64,000 nt of DNA from DASSNU01 sp035701265 (GCA_035701265.1 DASSNU010000021.1:248001-312000), one strand, 5' to 3'. Counted from the first letter of the stretch, positions 31,886 to 39,869 are shown. A program made the numbers and translations. The notes: a model not told the origin generated them from the sequence alone.

Positions 31886-32356
31886 ATGACGGGGACTTCC
31901 AACGGGAGCACCGACCAGGGGCGCGGCGGCCACGTCCACGTGCGCGTCGCGCTCGAATTCCACATCCCGAGCGACGTGCGCTACATCGAGCAGGTCGTGG
32001 CGCTCGTCGCGCGGCAGTGCCGGGAGCTGCACTTCCATCCGCGCCAGGTTGCGCTCAACGTCCCGGTCGCGCTCACCGAAGCGCTCTCCAACGCCATTCT
32101 CCGCGGGAACGAGGCCAGGGCCGCCGCACACGTGCAGGTGCGCGCGCAGGTCGACGAGGATCGCCTCATCATGGAAGTCGTGGACGAAGGGAGCGGCTTC
32201 GACCTGGCCGAGTGTCTCGTCGATCCCACGCGCCCGGAGAACGTCACCCGCGAGGACGGGCGCGGGCTGTACCTCATGTCGCGCCTGATGGACCGCGTGG
32301 AGCGCTACACGAACCACGGCAACGTGGTGCGCATGACGCTCGAGCGCGATGACTGA
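31886..32356 (+). CDS. Anti-sigma-factor-like serine kinase (RsbW/SpoIIAB type HATPase)
   Basis: About 156 aa GHKL ATPase. The N-box is VALTEALSNAILRGNEA, the G1 box DEGSGFD and the G2 box GRGLYLMSRLMD; length and architecture match RsbW/BtrW kinases. It should phosphorylate the STAS partner encoded upstream and hold an output target, normally a sigma factor; none is encoded in the window. Its 3' end overlaps the phosphatase gene by 8 nt, implying coupled translation. Confidence 0.87.
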   Translation: MTGTSNGSTDQGRGGHVHVRVALEFHIPSDVRYIEQVVALVARQCRELHFHPRQVALNVPVALTEALSNAILRGNEARAAAHVQVRAQVDEDRLIMEVVDEGSGFDLAECLVDPTRPENVTREDGRGLYLMSRLMDRVERYTNHGNVVRMTLERDD

Positions 32357-33950
32357 CCTGGGCGCCGTGCTGGCCGGCTTCTGCCAGGCCACCGGCTGGC
32401 ACGCATCGGTGTGGAGCGCCCGTCCGGGTGCCGCACCGACGCTCGTGGAAGGCACGGCGCCCGCTCCCGACGGCAGCACCGGGTGGACGCCCGCGCTGGG
32501 CGACGGCAGCGGAGAGAGCGCCGGTACGGCGAACGGCTCCGTGATCACCACGCCGATCCCCGGGCCGCGACCGCTCTGGCTCGTGCTCGCCCCCCCTGCC
32601 GATGGTGCGCCGGCCTATCCGGCCGATCGCTTCCTCGCCTTCCTGCTCCCGGTGGTCTCGCAGTACCTGCAATCGGGACTCGAGGTGGAGCATGCCGCGG
32701 CCGAGCTGGCCGAGCGCTACGAAGAGATCAATTTGCTGTACACCATCACCGAGATCCTCGGCCGCACCGTGTCGCTGGAGGAGGCGGCGGCGCGCATTCT
32801 CAAGGAGGTATCGGAGACCGTCGGTGCGCGACGCGGGTCGATCCTCGTGCACGACCGCGTCACCGATACCCTCCAGACCGTGGCGGCGCTGGGCGTGATG
32901 GCGAGCGAGGTTCCCCCCATTGCCGTCGAGGACGACTGCAGCGTGTCGGCACACGTCTTCCGCGAGCAGCGCGCGTGCATCACGGGAAATGATGAAGGCG
33001 AGTGCGAGGCGGAGCGTCCATACCGGCGCGGCACCATGCTCTCCGTGCCGATCATGTGGACGGCTCCCACCGGCGCAGAGCCGCTGGGGGTGGTGAACCT
33101 GTCCGACCGCTCTTCCGGTCAGCCGTTCACCGCCGGCGATCAGAAGCTCATCACGGCGATCGCGACGCAGATCGGTACGGCCATTCAGAACGCGCGGCTG
33201 GTGCGCGCGTCGCTCAGCCAGCAGCGCCTGGTGCGGGAGCTGGAGCTCGCGCACGATCTGCAGATGCGACTGCTTCCGCGCACGGAGGTCGTAGCGCCCT
33301 ACGCGGAGGTGGCTGCGCGCGTCGCGCCGGCGGAAAGCGTCGGCGGCGACTTCTACAATCTCTTCCGTTTGGGCCCGGGACGCACCGGCGTCATGATCGG
33401 CGACGTGTCCAACCACGGCTACCGCGCCGCGCTCATCATGGCGCTCGCCATGAGCGCCTCCGCCATCCATGCGCAGAGCACCTACGATCCCGGCGACATG
33501 CTCGGTGCGCTCTTCGGCACGTTGCGCGAGGAGCTGTCCACCACGGAGATGTTCATCTCCGCCTTCTACGCGATCATCGATCGCGATCGTGGCGCGCTGC
33601 GGTATGCGAACACGGGACACCCGCACGCCTTCCAGGTGCACGCAGCCGGGTCGCTGGGACGCCTGGCTGCCATGGACCCGCCGCTCGGGATGGTGGATAC
33701 GCCGCCGTCCGCCCAGTCGCGCCCGTGGGCAGCGAACCGCGATCTTCTCGTGCTCTTCACCGACGGCGTGAGCGACGCGCGCAACCGGTACGGGCTGCGC
33801 TTCGGCGAGGAGCGCGTGCTGGACACGGTGGTGCGCCTGCGCGACGAGCCGGTGAGCGCGATTGTCGACCAGGTGTTCGCCGATCTGGCCGAGCACGTGG
33901 GCGACGCGGTACAGCGCGACGACGCGGCGCTGATCGTTCTGCGAAGCTGA
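32349..33950 (+). CDS. GAF-SpoIIE PP2C-type serine phosphatase (RsbU/RsbP type)
   Basis: About 533 aa. An N-terminal region (~1-110) without clear motif precedes a GAF domain (~120-285; EINLLYTITEILGRTVSLEE to GTAIQNARLV), a short helical linker (LSQQRLVRELELAHDLQMRLLP) and the SpoIIE catalytic domain (~315-533) with metal-binding ESVGGDFYN, IGDVSNHGYRAALIMA, FTDGVSDARN and DDAALIVL. It should dephosphorylate the STAS protein in response to a GAF-bound or conformational cue. The linker helix is the known activity switch in RsbU-like enzymes. ATG 32349 overlaps the kinase gene. Confidence 0.9.
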   Translation: MTDLGAVLAGFCQATGWHASVWSARPGAAPTLVEGTAPAPDGSTGWTPALGDGSGESAGTANGSVITTPIPGPRPLWLVLAPPADGAPAYPADRFLAFLLPVVSQYLQSGLEVEHAAAELAERYEEINLLYTITEILGRTVSLEEAAARILKEVSETVGARRGSILVHDRVTDTLQTVAALGVMASEVPPIAVEDDCSVSAHVFREQRACITGNDEGECEAERPYRRGTMLSVPIMWTAPTGAEPLGVVNLSDRSSGQPFTAGDQKLITAIATQIGTAIQNARLVRASLSQQRLVRELELAHDLQMRLLPRTEVVAPYAEVAARVAPAESVGGDFYNLFRLGPGRTGVMIGDVSNHGYRAALIMALAMSASAIHAQSTYDPGDMLGALFGTLREELSTTEMFISAFYAIIDRDRGALRYANTGHPHAFQVHAAGSLGRLAAMDPPLGMVDTPPSAQSRPWAANRDLLVLFTDGVSDARNRYGLRFGEERVLDTVVRLRDEPVSAIVDQVFADLAEHVGDAVQRDDAALIVLRS

Positions 33951-33980
33951 GCACGCCGCGCCGGCGGTCTTCCCCCTCAC

Positions 33981-34808
33981 GTGTCCGCCGCGCACTCGTC
34001 TCGCACCCCGCACCACCCGCGCAAGCGGTTCGGCCAGCACTTTCTCTCCGATCCGCGCATCCTCGCGCGCATTGCCGACGCCCTCCAGCTCGCGCCACAT
34101 GAGAGCGTGGTGGAGATCGGTCCCGGTACGGGCACCCTCACGGAAAAGCTGCGCTCGCGCGCGGGGCGCGTGGTGGCGGTGGAGCTCGATCGCGACCTCG
34201 CGGCGGGACTTCGCACGCGCTTCGCCGGCGCCCCGGAGGTCACGATCGTGGAGGGCGACGCGCTCGAGCAGCCGCTGGGAGCGCTGGGGGGCGCGGGCTT
34301 CGCGCTGGCGGGGAACATCCCGTACTACATCACCACGCCGATCATCTTCCACGCCCTGGAGCGCCCGCGATTTTCGCGAGCCGTGTTTCTCGTGCAGCGC
34401 GAGGTGGCCGACCGCATCACGGCCGCCGCGGGCGCACCGGAGTACGGGGCGCTCTCGGCCAACGTGCAGGCCGTGGCGCGCGCGGAGCGGTTGTTCGCCG
34501 TGCCCGCTGGCGCGTTCCATCCGCCGCCGCGCGTGGAGTCGGCCGTCATTCGCCTCACGCCGCTGGCGCAGCCGCTCGTGCCTCCGGAGCGCGAGGCGCC
34601 CTTCCGCCGGTTGGTGATCGACGCCTTCGGCGCTCGGCGCAAGCAGATGCGCCGGGTGGTGCGTGATCGCTTCGGTGTGAGCGCTGCCGATGCCGATGAC
34701 CTGCTCGCGCGCGCGGGGATTCCGCCGGAGGATCGCCCAGAGCGCGTCTCGCCCGCACAGTTCGCTGCTCTCGACGGGCTCACACTCGGGCTGGCGCTGG
34801 AGCGCTAG
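33981..34808 (+). CDS. rsmA: 16S rRNA dimethyladenosine transferase RsmA (KsgA)
   Basis: About 275 aa. HHPRKRFGQHFLSDP, VVEIGPGTGTLTEKL, ELDRDLA, and the catalytic NIPYYITTPI motif are all clear, and the C-terminal helical domain is complete. It dimethylates A1518 and A1519 of 16S rRNA late in 30S assembly. GTG 33981 lies 30 nt after the phosphatase gene. Its end overlaps the convergent rex gene by 4 bp, so no room exists for a terminator between them. Confidence 0.95.
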   Translation: MSAAHSSRTPHHPRKRFGQHFLSDPRILARIADALQLAPHESVVEIGPGTGTLTEKLRSRAGRVVAVELDRDLAAGLRTRFAGAPEVTIVEGDALEQPLGALGGAGFALAGNIPYYITTPIIFHALERPRFSRAVFLVQREVADRITAAAGAPEYGALSANVQAVARAERLFAVPAGAFHPPPRVESAVIRLTPLAQPLVPPEREAPFRRLVIDAFGARRKQMRRVVRDRFGVSAADADDLLARAGIPPEDRPERVSPAQFAALDGLTLGLALER

Positions 34809-35461
34809 TCCGCGCCCCCGGCCGATTCGATCGCCACATCGCTCCGGTTCACCAGCGCGAACGCCAGCCCTTCCAGCTCCATGGCCATGTTCACCGTCTT
34901 GAGCGCCACAGTGGGCGGCACCTGCAAGTGCACCGGAGCGAAGTTCAGCACGCCGTGCACGCCCGCGCGCAGCGCGCGATCCACGGCGCGTTGTGCCGCT
35001 TCGGCGGGGACGGTGATGACGGCGATGTCCGGGGTGAGCGACGCGCCGTCGGCGTCGATGGCCTCCACCGAGCGGATGCGAATCCCGTCGAGCGTCTGTC
35101 CGATCTTGGCCGGGTCGCTGTCGTAGACGCCGACTACCCGGAAGCCGCGCTGGGCGAAGCCGTGATACTGCGCCAGTGCGCTGCCGATTTTCCCCGCGCC
35201 GATGATGACGACGCGCCACTCGCGCCCCAGGCCAAGGATCGCGCGGAGCCGCGCGGCGAGTTGCGGAACGGAGTAGCCTAGCCCGCGCTTGCCGAAGGAA
35301 CCGAAGAGCGAGAGATCCTTCCGCACCTGGGCGGACGTGGTTCCGCCGCGGGCAGCGAGCTCATCGCTGGAGATGGTCGCGAGCCCCTTGGACTCGAAGT
35401 CCTCGAGGAATCGGAGGTAGAGGGAGAGCCGTCGAACCGTGGATTCGGCAACGTGTTTCAC
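34805..35461 (-). CDS. rex: Redox-sensing transcriptional repressor Rex
   Basis: About 218 aa. The N-terminal winged helix (STVRRLSLYLRFLEDFESKG; recognition segment TTSAQVRKDLSLFGSFGKRG) precedes a Rossmann domain with VVIIGAGKIGSALAQY and VGVYDSDPAKIG and the swapped C-terminal helix. Rex binds DNA when NAD+ is high and releases when NADH rises, controlling fermentation and respiratory genes. GTG 35461 is 13 nt from a perfect Rex operator, so autoregulation is expected. Confidence 0.95.
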   Translation of the reverse strand: MKHVAESTVRRLSLYLRFLEDFESKGLATISSDELAARGGTTSAQVRKDLSLFGSFGKRGLGYSVPQLAARLRAILGLGREWRVVIIGAGKIGSALAQYHGFAQRGFRVVGVYDSDPAKIGQTLDGIRIRSVEAIDADGASLTPDIAVITVPAEAAQRAVDRALRAGVHGVLNFAPVHLQVPPTVALKTVNMAMELEGLAFALVNRSDVAIESAGGAD

Positions 35462-35473
35462 TGCGTGTGGGCC

Positions 35474-35493
35474 TTTGTGAAATTCTTCACAAA
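35474..35493. promoter_or_regulatory. Rex operator in the rex/arginine-deiminase intergenic region
   Basis: TTTGTGAAATTCTTCACAAA is an 8+4+8 perfect palindrome and contains the established Rex consensus TTGTGAA-N4-TTCACAA. It overlaps a minus-strand TAGCTT(TG) -10 box for rex (35497-35492), so bound Rex should block its own transcription. The divergent promoter of the deiminase gene lies ~40 bp away on the other side. Confidence 0.93.
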
Positions 35494-35527
35494 GCTATGG
35501 CCAATCACGCCCGCGCGCCAGCGCGGG

Positions 35528-35557
35528 TAGACCTCCGCATGCCCGTCGGGTTATCTT
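35528..35557 (+). promoter_or_regulatory. Putative promoter of the arginine deiminase gene
   Basis: TAGACC (35528-35533), 18-nt spacer, TATCTT (35552-35557), 9 nt before ATG 35567. The predicted leader is only a few nucleotides. The -35 is imperfect; the -10 with following CG matches the pattern seen at hemW and recJ. Confidence 0.5.
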
Positions 35558-35566
35558 CGCCCGGCA

Positions 35567-36802
35567 ATGCCCGTCTCCGTCACCTCCGAAATCGGTCGCC
35601 TCCGCGCCGTCCTGGTCCACACGCCAGGGCCAGAGTTGCTGGCCGTCACACCAGCCACGCGCGAGGACTATCTCTACGACGACATCATCGATGTCGACGC
35701 CGCACAGCGCGAGCACCGGCGCTTCGTCGCCATTCTCGAGCGCTTCGCGCAAGTGCATACCGTGCCGCACCTGCTCTCGCAGGTGGTCGTCGAGCCCCCC
35801 GTGCGCGAGCTGCTCGTGCGCGAGACGCTCGACGTGGTCCCCTCCGGCCCGCTCGCCCAGCGCCTGAGCGAGCTCCCAGCGGCGGACCTGGTCCGCATGC
35901 TCATCGAAGGGGAGGAGGAGACCCCCGGCCCGCTGGCCGAGACGCTCAACGAGACGGGCTACGCACTCCCCCCGCTCCCCAATCTGTTCTTCACGCGCGA
36001 CGTGGCCATGGTGATCGGCGCGCACGTGCTGGTCGGATCCATGCGCCACGCAGTCCGATGGTCGGAGGAACTCCTGATGAAGGCGCTCTTCCTGCACCAT
36101 CCGCTGCTCGCCAACGCCGGGGTGGTGTACGATGGCTCGTCGGAGCGCCGCCCGAACCACACGCTCGAAGGCGGCGACGTGCATCCGCTGCGCCACGACA
36201 CCGTGCTCATCGGATTCAGCGAGCGGTCGAGCCCCGCAGCCATCGACAGCCTCATCGAGGTGCTCTTCGAGCGGACCGCCATCGCCCACGCGATCGTCGT
36301 CGTGATGCCCAAGGAGAACACCGCGATCCACCTGGACATGATCTTCACGCACGTGGATCGCGAGCTGTGTGTGGTGTATCCGCCGCACTTCATCGGCGCC
36401 GAGCGGCTGTCGATTCTCTACCGGCAGAAGGGGCAGCGGCAGATGCGCGAGATGCCGAACATCTTCGCCGCGCTCACCGCCTGCGGCCTTCCCGTGGAGC
36501 CGATCTTCTGCGGCGGCGAACGACGCATCATGCAGGATCGCGAGCAGTGGGCGTCGGGGTGCAACTTCGTGGCGGTGCGCCCCGGTGTGGTGCTCTCGTA
36601 CACGCGCAACGAGGCCACGCTGCGCGAGATGGAGAAGATGGGATTCCGCGTGGTGTCCGCGGTCTCCTTCCTCACGGGGGAGGAGCGCGTGCAGGAGGGC
36701 GAGCGCGCGGTGATCGCGTTCGAGGGAGACGAGCTGGTGCGCGGCGGCGGAGGGCCTCGGTGCATGACGCTGCCGTTGGTGCGAGACGACCCGTGGAGCT
36801 AG
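35567..36802 (+). CDS. arcA: Arginine deiminase family protein (ArcA-like)
   Basis: About 411 aa guanidino-group-modifying enzyme converting arginine to citrulline and ammonia. ArcA motifs are visible: RLRAVLVHTPGPEL at the start, LPNLFFTRDVAMVIG, LEGGDVHPL, AIHLDMIFTHVDREL and the catalytic-Cys region GGPRCMTLPLVRDD at the end. No arcB or arcC accompanies it, so ATP generation by the full ADI pathway cannot be inferred from this window. It is divergent from rex with a Rex operator between; redox control is possible but the operator lies upstream of its -35. A related guanidinium hydrolase activity cannot be excluded. Confidence 0.85.
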   Translation: MPVSVTSEIGRLRAVLVHTPGPELLAVTPATREDYLYDDIIDVDAAQREHRRFVAILERFAQVHTVPHLLSQVVVEPPVRELLVRETLDVVPSGPLAQRLSELPAADLVRMLIEGEEETPGPLAETLNETGYALPPLPNLFFTRDVAMVIGAHVLVGSMRHAVRWSEELLMKALFLHHPLLANAGVVYDGSSERRPNHTLEGGDVHPLRHDTVLIGFSERSSPAAIDSLIEVLFERTAIAHAIVVVMPKENTAIHLDMIFTHVDRELCVVYPPHFIGAERLSILYRQKGQRQMREMPNIFAALTACGLPVEPIFCGGERRIMQDREQWASGCNFVAVRPGVVLSYTRNEATLREMEKMGFRVVSAVSFLTGEERVQEGERAVIAFEGDELVRGGGGPRCMTLPLVRDDPWS

Positions 36803-37494
36803 GCGACCTTCCGCGCGCACCCTTCGCGCGCGACGCCGACGCCGGCGCCCCCACGCCCGTGCTCCTGAAGGAGTTGTCGTACGTGGTGGTGGATGTGGAG
36901 ACGACGGGCATGCGTCCGGAGTACGGGGATCGCATCACCGAGGTGGCCGCCGTCGTGATCGAGCGCGGAGAGGTGCGTCACCGCTTCGAGACGCTGATCA
37001 ATCCGCAGCGCTCCATCCCGCCGATGATCACCGCGCTCACGCACATCACGCCGGCCATGGTGCGTGACGCGCCCCCGTTCGCGGACGTGGCAGCGGACGT
37101 GGCGCGGCTCCTCGAAGGACGCGTGTTCGTGGCGCACAACGCGGAGTTCGACTGGCGCTTCATCTGCGCCGAGATGGCGCGCGCCACGGGGCGCGTTCCC
37201 TTCAATCCGCGGCTGTGCACCGTCCGCCTGGCGCGGCGTGTGCTTCCACATCTGTACAGCCGCCGGCTCGATGCGCTCGCCCACTACTACGGCATCGAGA
37301 TCGCCGATCGTCACCGTGCCGGAGGGGATGCGGCGGCCACGGCGCGCATCCTGCTCCGCCTGCTCGATCGCGCGCGCGACCATTCGTGCGAATCGTGGAG
37401 CGACCTGCAGCAGCTCCTCGCCTCACACCGGCCGCGCCGCCGCCGCCGCCCATCGGCACTTCCGGCTCCCGTGGACCGCGATACCACCGCATGA
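36793..37494 (+). CDS. DEDDh 3'-5' exonuclease (DnaQ/PolC-epsilon-like)
   Basis: About 233 aa. Exonuclease motifs are ExoI VVDVETTG, ExoII HNAEFDWRF and ExoIII HRAGGDAAATA, giving the D-E-D-D-H set. Family members proofread with DNA polymerase III or act alone in DNA repair; the basic C-terminal tail (HRPRRRRRPSALPAP) is not typical of the epsilon subunit. GTG 36793 overlaps the deiminase gene by 10 nt, and its stop overlaps the MBL gene start, so the three are probably translated from one mRNA. Confidence 0.85.
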   Translation: MELGDLPRAPFARDADAGAPTPVLLKELSYVVVDVETTGMRPEYGDRITEVAAVVIERGEVRHRFETLINPQRSIPPMITALTHITPAMVRDAPPFADVAADVARLLEGRVFVAHNAEFDWRFICAEMARATGRVPFNPRLCTVRLARRVLPHLYSRRLDALAHYYGIEIADRHRAGGDAAATARILLRLLDRARDHSCESWSDLQQLLASHRPRRRRRPSALPAPVDRDTTA

Positions 37495-38390
37495 CTGCTT
37501 CCGCTCCCGCTCTCGAGCCGCTCGTCCAACCGCTCACACTGGGAGGGTGGCGCATCCACGCGATTCAGGCGGGGGGGCAGCGTCTGGACGGCGGCGCGAT
37601 GTTCGGCGTCGTCCCGAAGCCGCTGTGGGAGCGGCGCATTCCCGCCGACGAGCGCAATCGCATCTCCCTCGGCATGCGCTGTCTGCTCATCGAGCACGAG
37701 GCGGGACTGGTGCTCATCGACACCGGCGCGGGGAACAAGGAATCGGCCAAGTTCTACGACATTTACGGTGTGGTGAACGCGGGGTCGCCGGGCCCCACGC
37801 GGCTGGAGGATGGCATCCGCGCCGCCGGCCACACGCCTGACGACATCGCGTTCGTCATCAACACGCATCTCCACTTCGACCACGCCGGCGGCAACACGTT
37901 GCGCGACGCCGCGGGAGAGATTCGCCCGGCGTTCCCGCACGCGCGCTATCTCGTGCAGCGCGGTGAGTACGAGTTCGCCACGCACACCAACGAGCGGACC
38001 GCAGGGAGCTACTTCCCGCACAACTACGTCCCCATCCACGAGAGCGGACTGCTCGATCTGGTGGAGGGGGAGCGCGAGGTCCTTCCCGGGATTCGCGTGA
38101 TGCCGACTCCCGGGCACGTCCCCTTTCACCAGAGCATTCGCCTCACGTCGCACGGCGAGACGGCGCTCTATCTGGGGGATCTGGTCCCCACGGCGTCGCA
38201 TCTCCCGCTCCCGTGGATCATGGGATACGACCTGGAGCCGCTGGTGACGCTCGAGACCAAGCGGCGTGTGCTCCGGCAGGTGGCGGAGGAGGGGTGGCTG
38301 GCCGTGTTCGAGCACGACGCCGTCACGCCGTGGGGGCGCGTGCATCACGATGGGAAAGCCTACGCACTGATCGAAGACGCGCGCTCTTGA
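37491..38390 (+). CDS. MBL-fold metallo-hydrolase
   Basis: About 299 aa metallo-beta-lactamase-fold protein with NTHLHFDHAGG (HxHxDH), TPGHVPFHQS and YLGDLVPTASHL. The overall layout resembles the AHL-lactonase/quinoprotein-relay-like subset that acts on small esters or lactones, but the substrate is unknown. ATG 37491 overlaps the exonuclease stop. A strong infC promoter begins within its last codons. Confidence 0.82.
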   Translation: MTASAPALEPLVQPLTLGGWRIHAIQAGGQRLDGGAMFGVVPKPLWERRIPADERNRISLGMRCLLIEHEAGLVLIDTGAGNKESAKFYDIYGVVNAGSPGPTRLEDGIRAAGHTPDDIAFVINTHLHFDHAGGNTLRDAAGEIRPAFPHARYLVQRGEYEFATHTNERTAGSYFPHNYVPIHESGLLDLVEGEREVLPGIRVMPTPGHVPFHQSIRLTSHGETALYLGDLVPTASHLPLPWIMGYDLEPLVTLETKRRVLRQVAEEGWLAVFEHDAVTPWGRVHHDGKAYALIEDARS

Positions 38391-38415
38391 CTGGCTGTCC
38401 GGCCTCCGCTAACCT
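38387..38415 (+). promoter_or_regulatory. Promoter of the infC-rpmI-rplT-pheST operon
   Basis: TTGACT (38387-38392), 17-nt spacer and TAACCT (38410-38415). Its -35 overlaps the MBL stop codon. The predicted transcript has a 5' leader of about 180 nt before infC. A 7-bp hairpin (38438-38444 with 38450-38456) lies early in that leader. Confidence 0.75.
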
Positions 38416-38510
38416 TCGGTGCGACAATTGCATAAGTAGGGCGACGCGTTCGCCCTCACCCTCCGGCCCCCGGTCCTGCGATCGGGGTGTGCTGTAGGAG
38501 TTCTGGCAGT

Positions 38511-38548
38511 CGCGATACCCGCCACGGCGGGGATCGTGGCGCATCGCG
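38511..38548 (+). promoter_or_regulatory. Candidate anti-terminator in the infC leader
   Basis: CGCGAT (38511-38516) can pair with ATCGCG (38543-38548), enclosing a 7-bp inner stem (38520-38526 with 38535-38541). The 3' strand of the outer stem is also the 5' arm of the terminator that follows, so the two folds exclude each other. Confidence 0.5.
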
Positions 38549-38590
38549 GACTCCGGAGGCGTGGTCCGCGATTTCTTTTTTCTTCGTTTT
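38543..38590 (+). terminator. Intrinsic terminator/attenuator in the infC leader
   Basis: A perfect 9-bp stem ATCGCGGAC/GTCCGCGAT (38543-38551 with 38564-38572), 12-nt loop, followed at once by a U-rich tract (38573-38590, including T6). It is the clearest rho-independent terminator in the window and lies inside the leader, upstream of the infC start. Attenuation of the IF3-L35-L20 operon is the natural reading; L20 or translation could be the sensor. Confidence 0.75.
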
Positions 38591-38591
38591 C

Positions 38592-38596
38592 AGGAG
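38592..38596 (+). promoter_or_regulatory. Shine-Dalgarno for the AUU-initiated infC
   Basis: AGGAG lies 8 nt before ATT 38605 and directly after the leader U-tract. It fixes infC initiation at ATT: no ATG or GTG in frame has a comparable site. Confidence 0.75.
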
Positions 38597-38604
38597 CGGC
38601 CCCG

Positions 38605-39123
38605 ATTCAGGACAGTACCAAGCGCGTTCGCGTCAACCGACAGATCCGCATCAGCCCTCTCCGCGTCATCGCACCCGACGGCTCGCAGCTCGGCATTCTC
38701 GATCTCGAGACGGCGCTGCGCTCGGCGGAGGAGCAGGGGCTCGACCTGGTGGAGGTGGCCCCGCTGGCCCGGCCACCCGTGGTCCGCATCATGGACTACG
38801 GCAAGTTCAAGTTCGACCAGGCCAAACTGGCGCGACAGGCGAAGAAGAAGCAGCACGTGATCCATCTCAAGGAGGTCAAGTACCGCCCGGGGATCGACGA
38901 TCATGACTTCGCCACCAAGACGCGGCACGCGCGCCGCTTTCTCGAGGATGGGAACAAGGTGAAGGTCACGATGATGTTTCGTGGCCGGCAGGTGGCCCAT
39001 CCAGAGCTCGGCAAGGACGTGCTGGATCGGGTAGCAGCGGATCTGGCGGACGTCGGCAAGATCGAGGCGGACGCCAAGCTGGAAGGGAAGAACATGACCA
39101 TGATCCTGGCGCCGCAGCGGTAG
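38605..39123 (+). CDS. infC: Translation initiation factor IF-3
   Basis: About 172 aa if started at ATT 38605, the normal IF-3 length. RVNRQIRISPLRVI and VEVAPLARPPVVRIMDYGKF mark the N-domain, HVIHLKEVKYRPGIDDHDF and KVKVTMMFRGRQ the C-domain. IF-3 checks the initiation codon and keeps subunits apart. The AUU start is the classic feature that lets IF-3 repress its own translation in E. coli. The frame is open upstream, but those codons translate the terminator hairpin. Confidence 0.95.
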   Translation: MQDSTKRVRVNRQIRISPLRVIAPDGSQLGILDLETALRSAEEQGLDLVEVAPLARPPVVRIMDYGKFKFDQAKLARQAKKKQHVIHLKEVKYRPGIDDHDFATKTRHARRFLEDGNKVKVTMMFRGRQVAHPELGKDVLDRVAADLADVGKIEADAKLEGKNMTMILAPQR

Positions 39124-39153
39124 GCGGTGGCCAGCGAACGGGCGGATGACTAT

Positions 39154-39348
39154 ATGAAAATGAAGACGCACAAGGGCGCGGCGAAGCGCTTCAAGGTCAC
39201 GGCGCGAGGAAAGGTGCGCCGGCTGAAAGCGTACAAGAGCCACATCCTGACCAAGAAGGATCCCAAGCGGAAGCGCAAGCTGCGCCGCGCCACGGTCGTG
39301 GCCACGCGTGGCGATGAGAAGCGCATGAAGCGCCTACTTCAGGCCTGA
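39154..39348 (+). CDS. rpmI: 50S ribosomal protein bL35
   Basis: About 64 aa: MKMKTHKGAAKRFKVT at the start and KSHILTKKDPKRKRKLRR in the middle are diagnostic. ATG 39154 matches family length; GTG 39127 is an unneeded longer start. It lies between infC and rplT in the conserved operon order. Confidence 0.95.
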   Translation: MKMKTHKGAAKRFKVTARGKVRRLKAYKSHILTKKDPKRKRKLRRATVVATRGDEKRMKRLLQA

Positions 39349-39359
39349 GGAGACCGACC

Positions 39360-39722
39360 ATGCCTCGCGTCAAGTCCAACGTTGCGCGCCTGAAGCGCAA
39401 GAAGCAGATCATGAAGGCCGCGCGCGGCGGTTTCGGAGCGCGCAGCAAGTTGTGGAAGGCGGCCAAGGAGAACGTCGAGCGCGGGTGGGCGTACGCCTAC
39501 CGCGATCGTCGCAACCGGAAGCGCGAGTTTCGCCGCCTCTGGATCACGCGCATCAATGCCGCCGCGCGGTTGCACGACATGAGCTACAGCGTGTTCATGC
39601 ACGGGCTCAAGCGCGCGGGCATCGAGGTCGACCGGAAAATGCTCGCCGATCTCGCCGTGCGTGACCCGCAGGCGTTTACCATGCTCGCGGACAAGGCGCG
39701 AGCCGCCCTGCCCGCAGCGTAG
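39360..39722 (+). CDS. rplT: 50S ribosomal protein bL20
   Basis: About 120 aa: MPRVKSNVARLKRKKQIMK, GFGARSKLWKAAKE and INAAARLHDMSYSVFMHGL identify bL20. A GAGGAGACC Shine-Dalgarno precedes ATG 39360. L20 is essential for early 50S assembly and in E. coli and Bacillus represses its own operon by binding the leader, which makes it a candidate regulator for the attenuator described here. Confidence 0.96.
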   Translation: MPRVKSNVARLKRKKQIMKAARGGFGARSKLWKAAKENVERGWAYAYRDRRNRKREFRRLWITRINAAARLHDMSYSVFMHGLKRAGIEVDRKMLADLAVRDPQAFTMLADKARAALPAA

Positions 39723-39869
39723 TCCGGCGCCGCGTACGATGATCGGCGGACGAGCGCCGGCTGCGTCGCAAGGCGCGGTCGGCGCTCTCGCCATCGTCCC
39801 CTCGCGACACTCTCCGGTGTGCGCCGCGCGGCGCGCACCGCCTCGACTCACTCTCTCCCGTTGATCGGA

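Noticed and set aside
32274..35219. Very long antisense open frames (also at 17383-19560, 48323-50608, 43484-45292, 5243-6616)
   Set aside because: They lie opposite well-identified genes and read as Arg/His/Ala-rich low-complexity protein, the normal by-product of GC-rich third positions. No domain or start context supports them.
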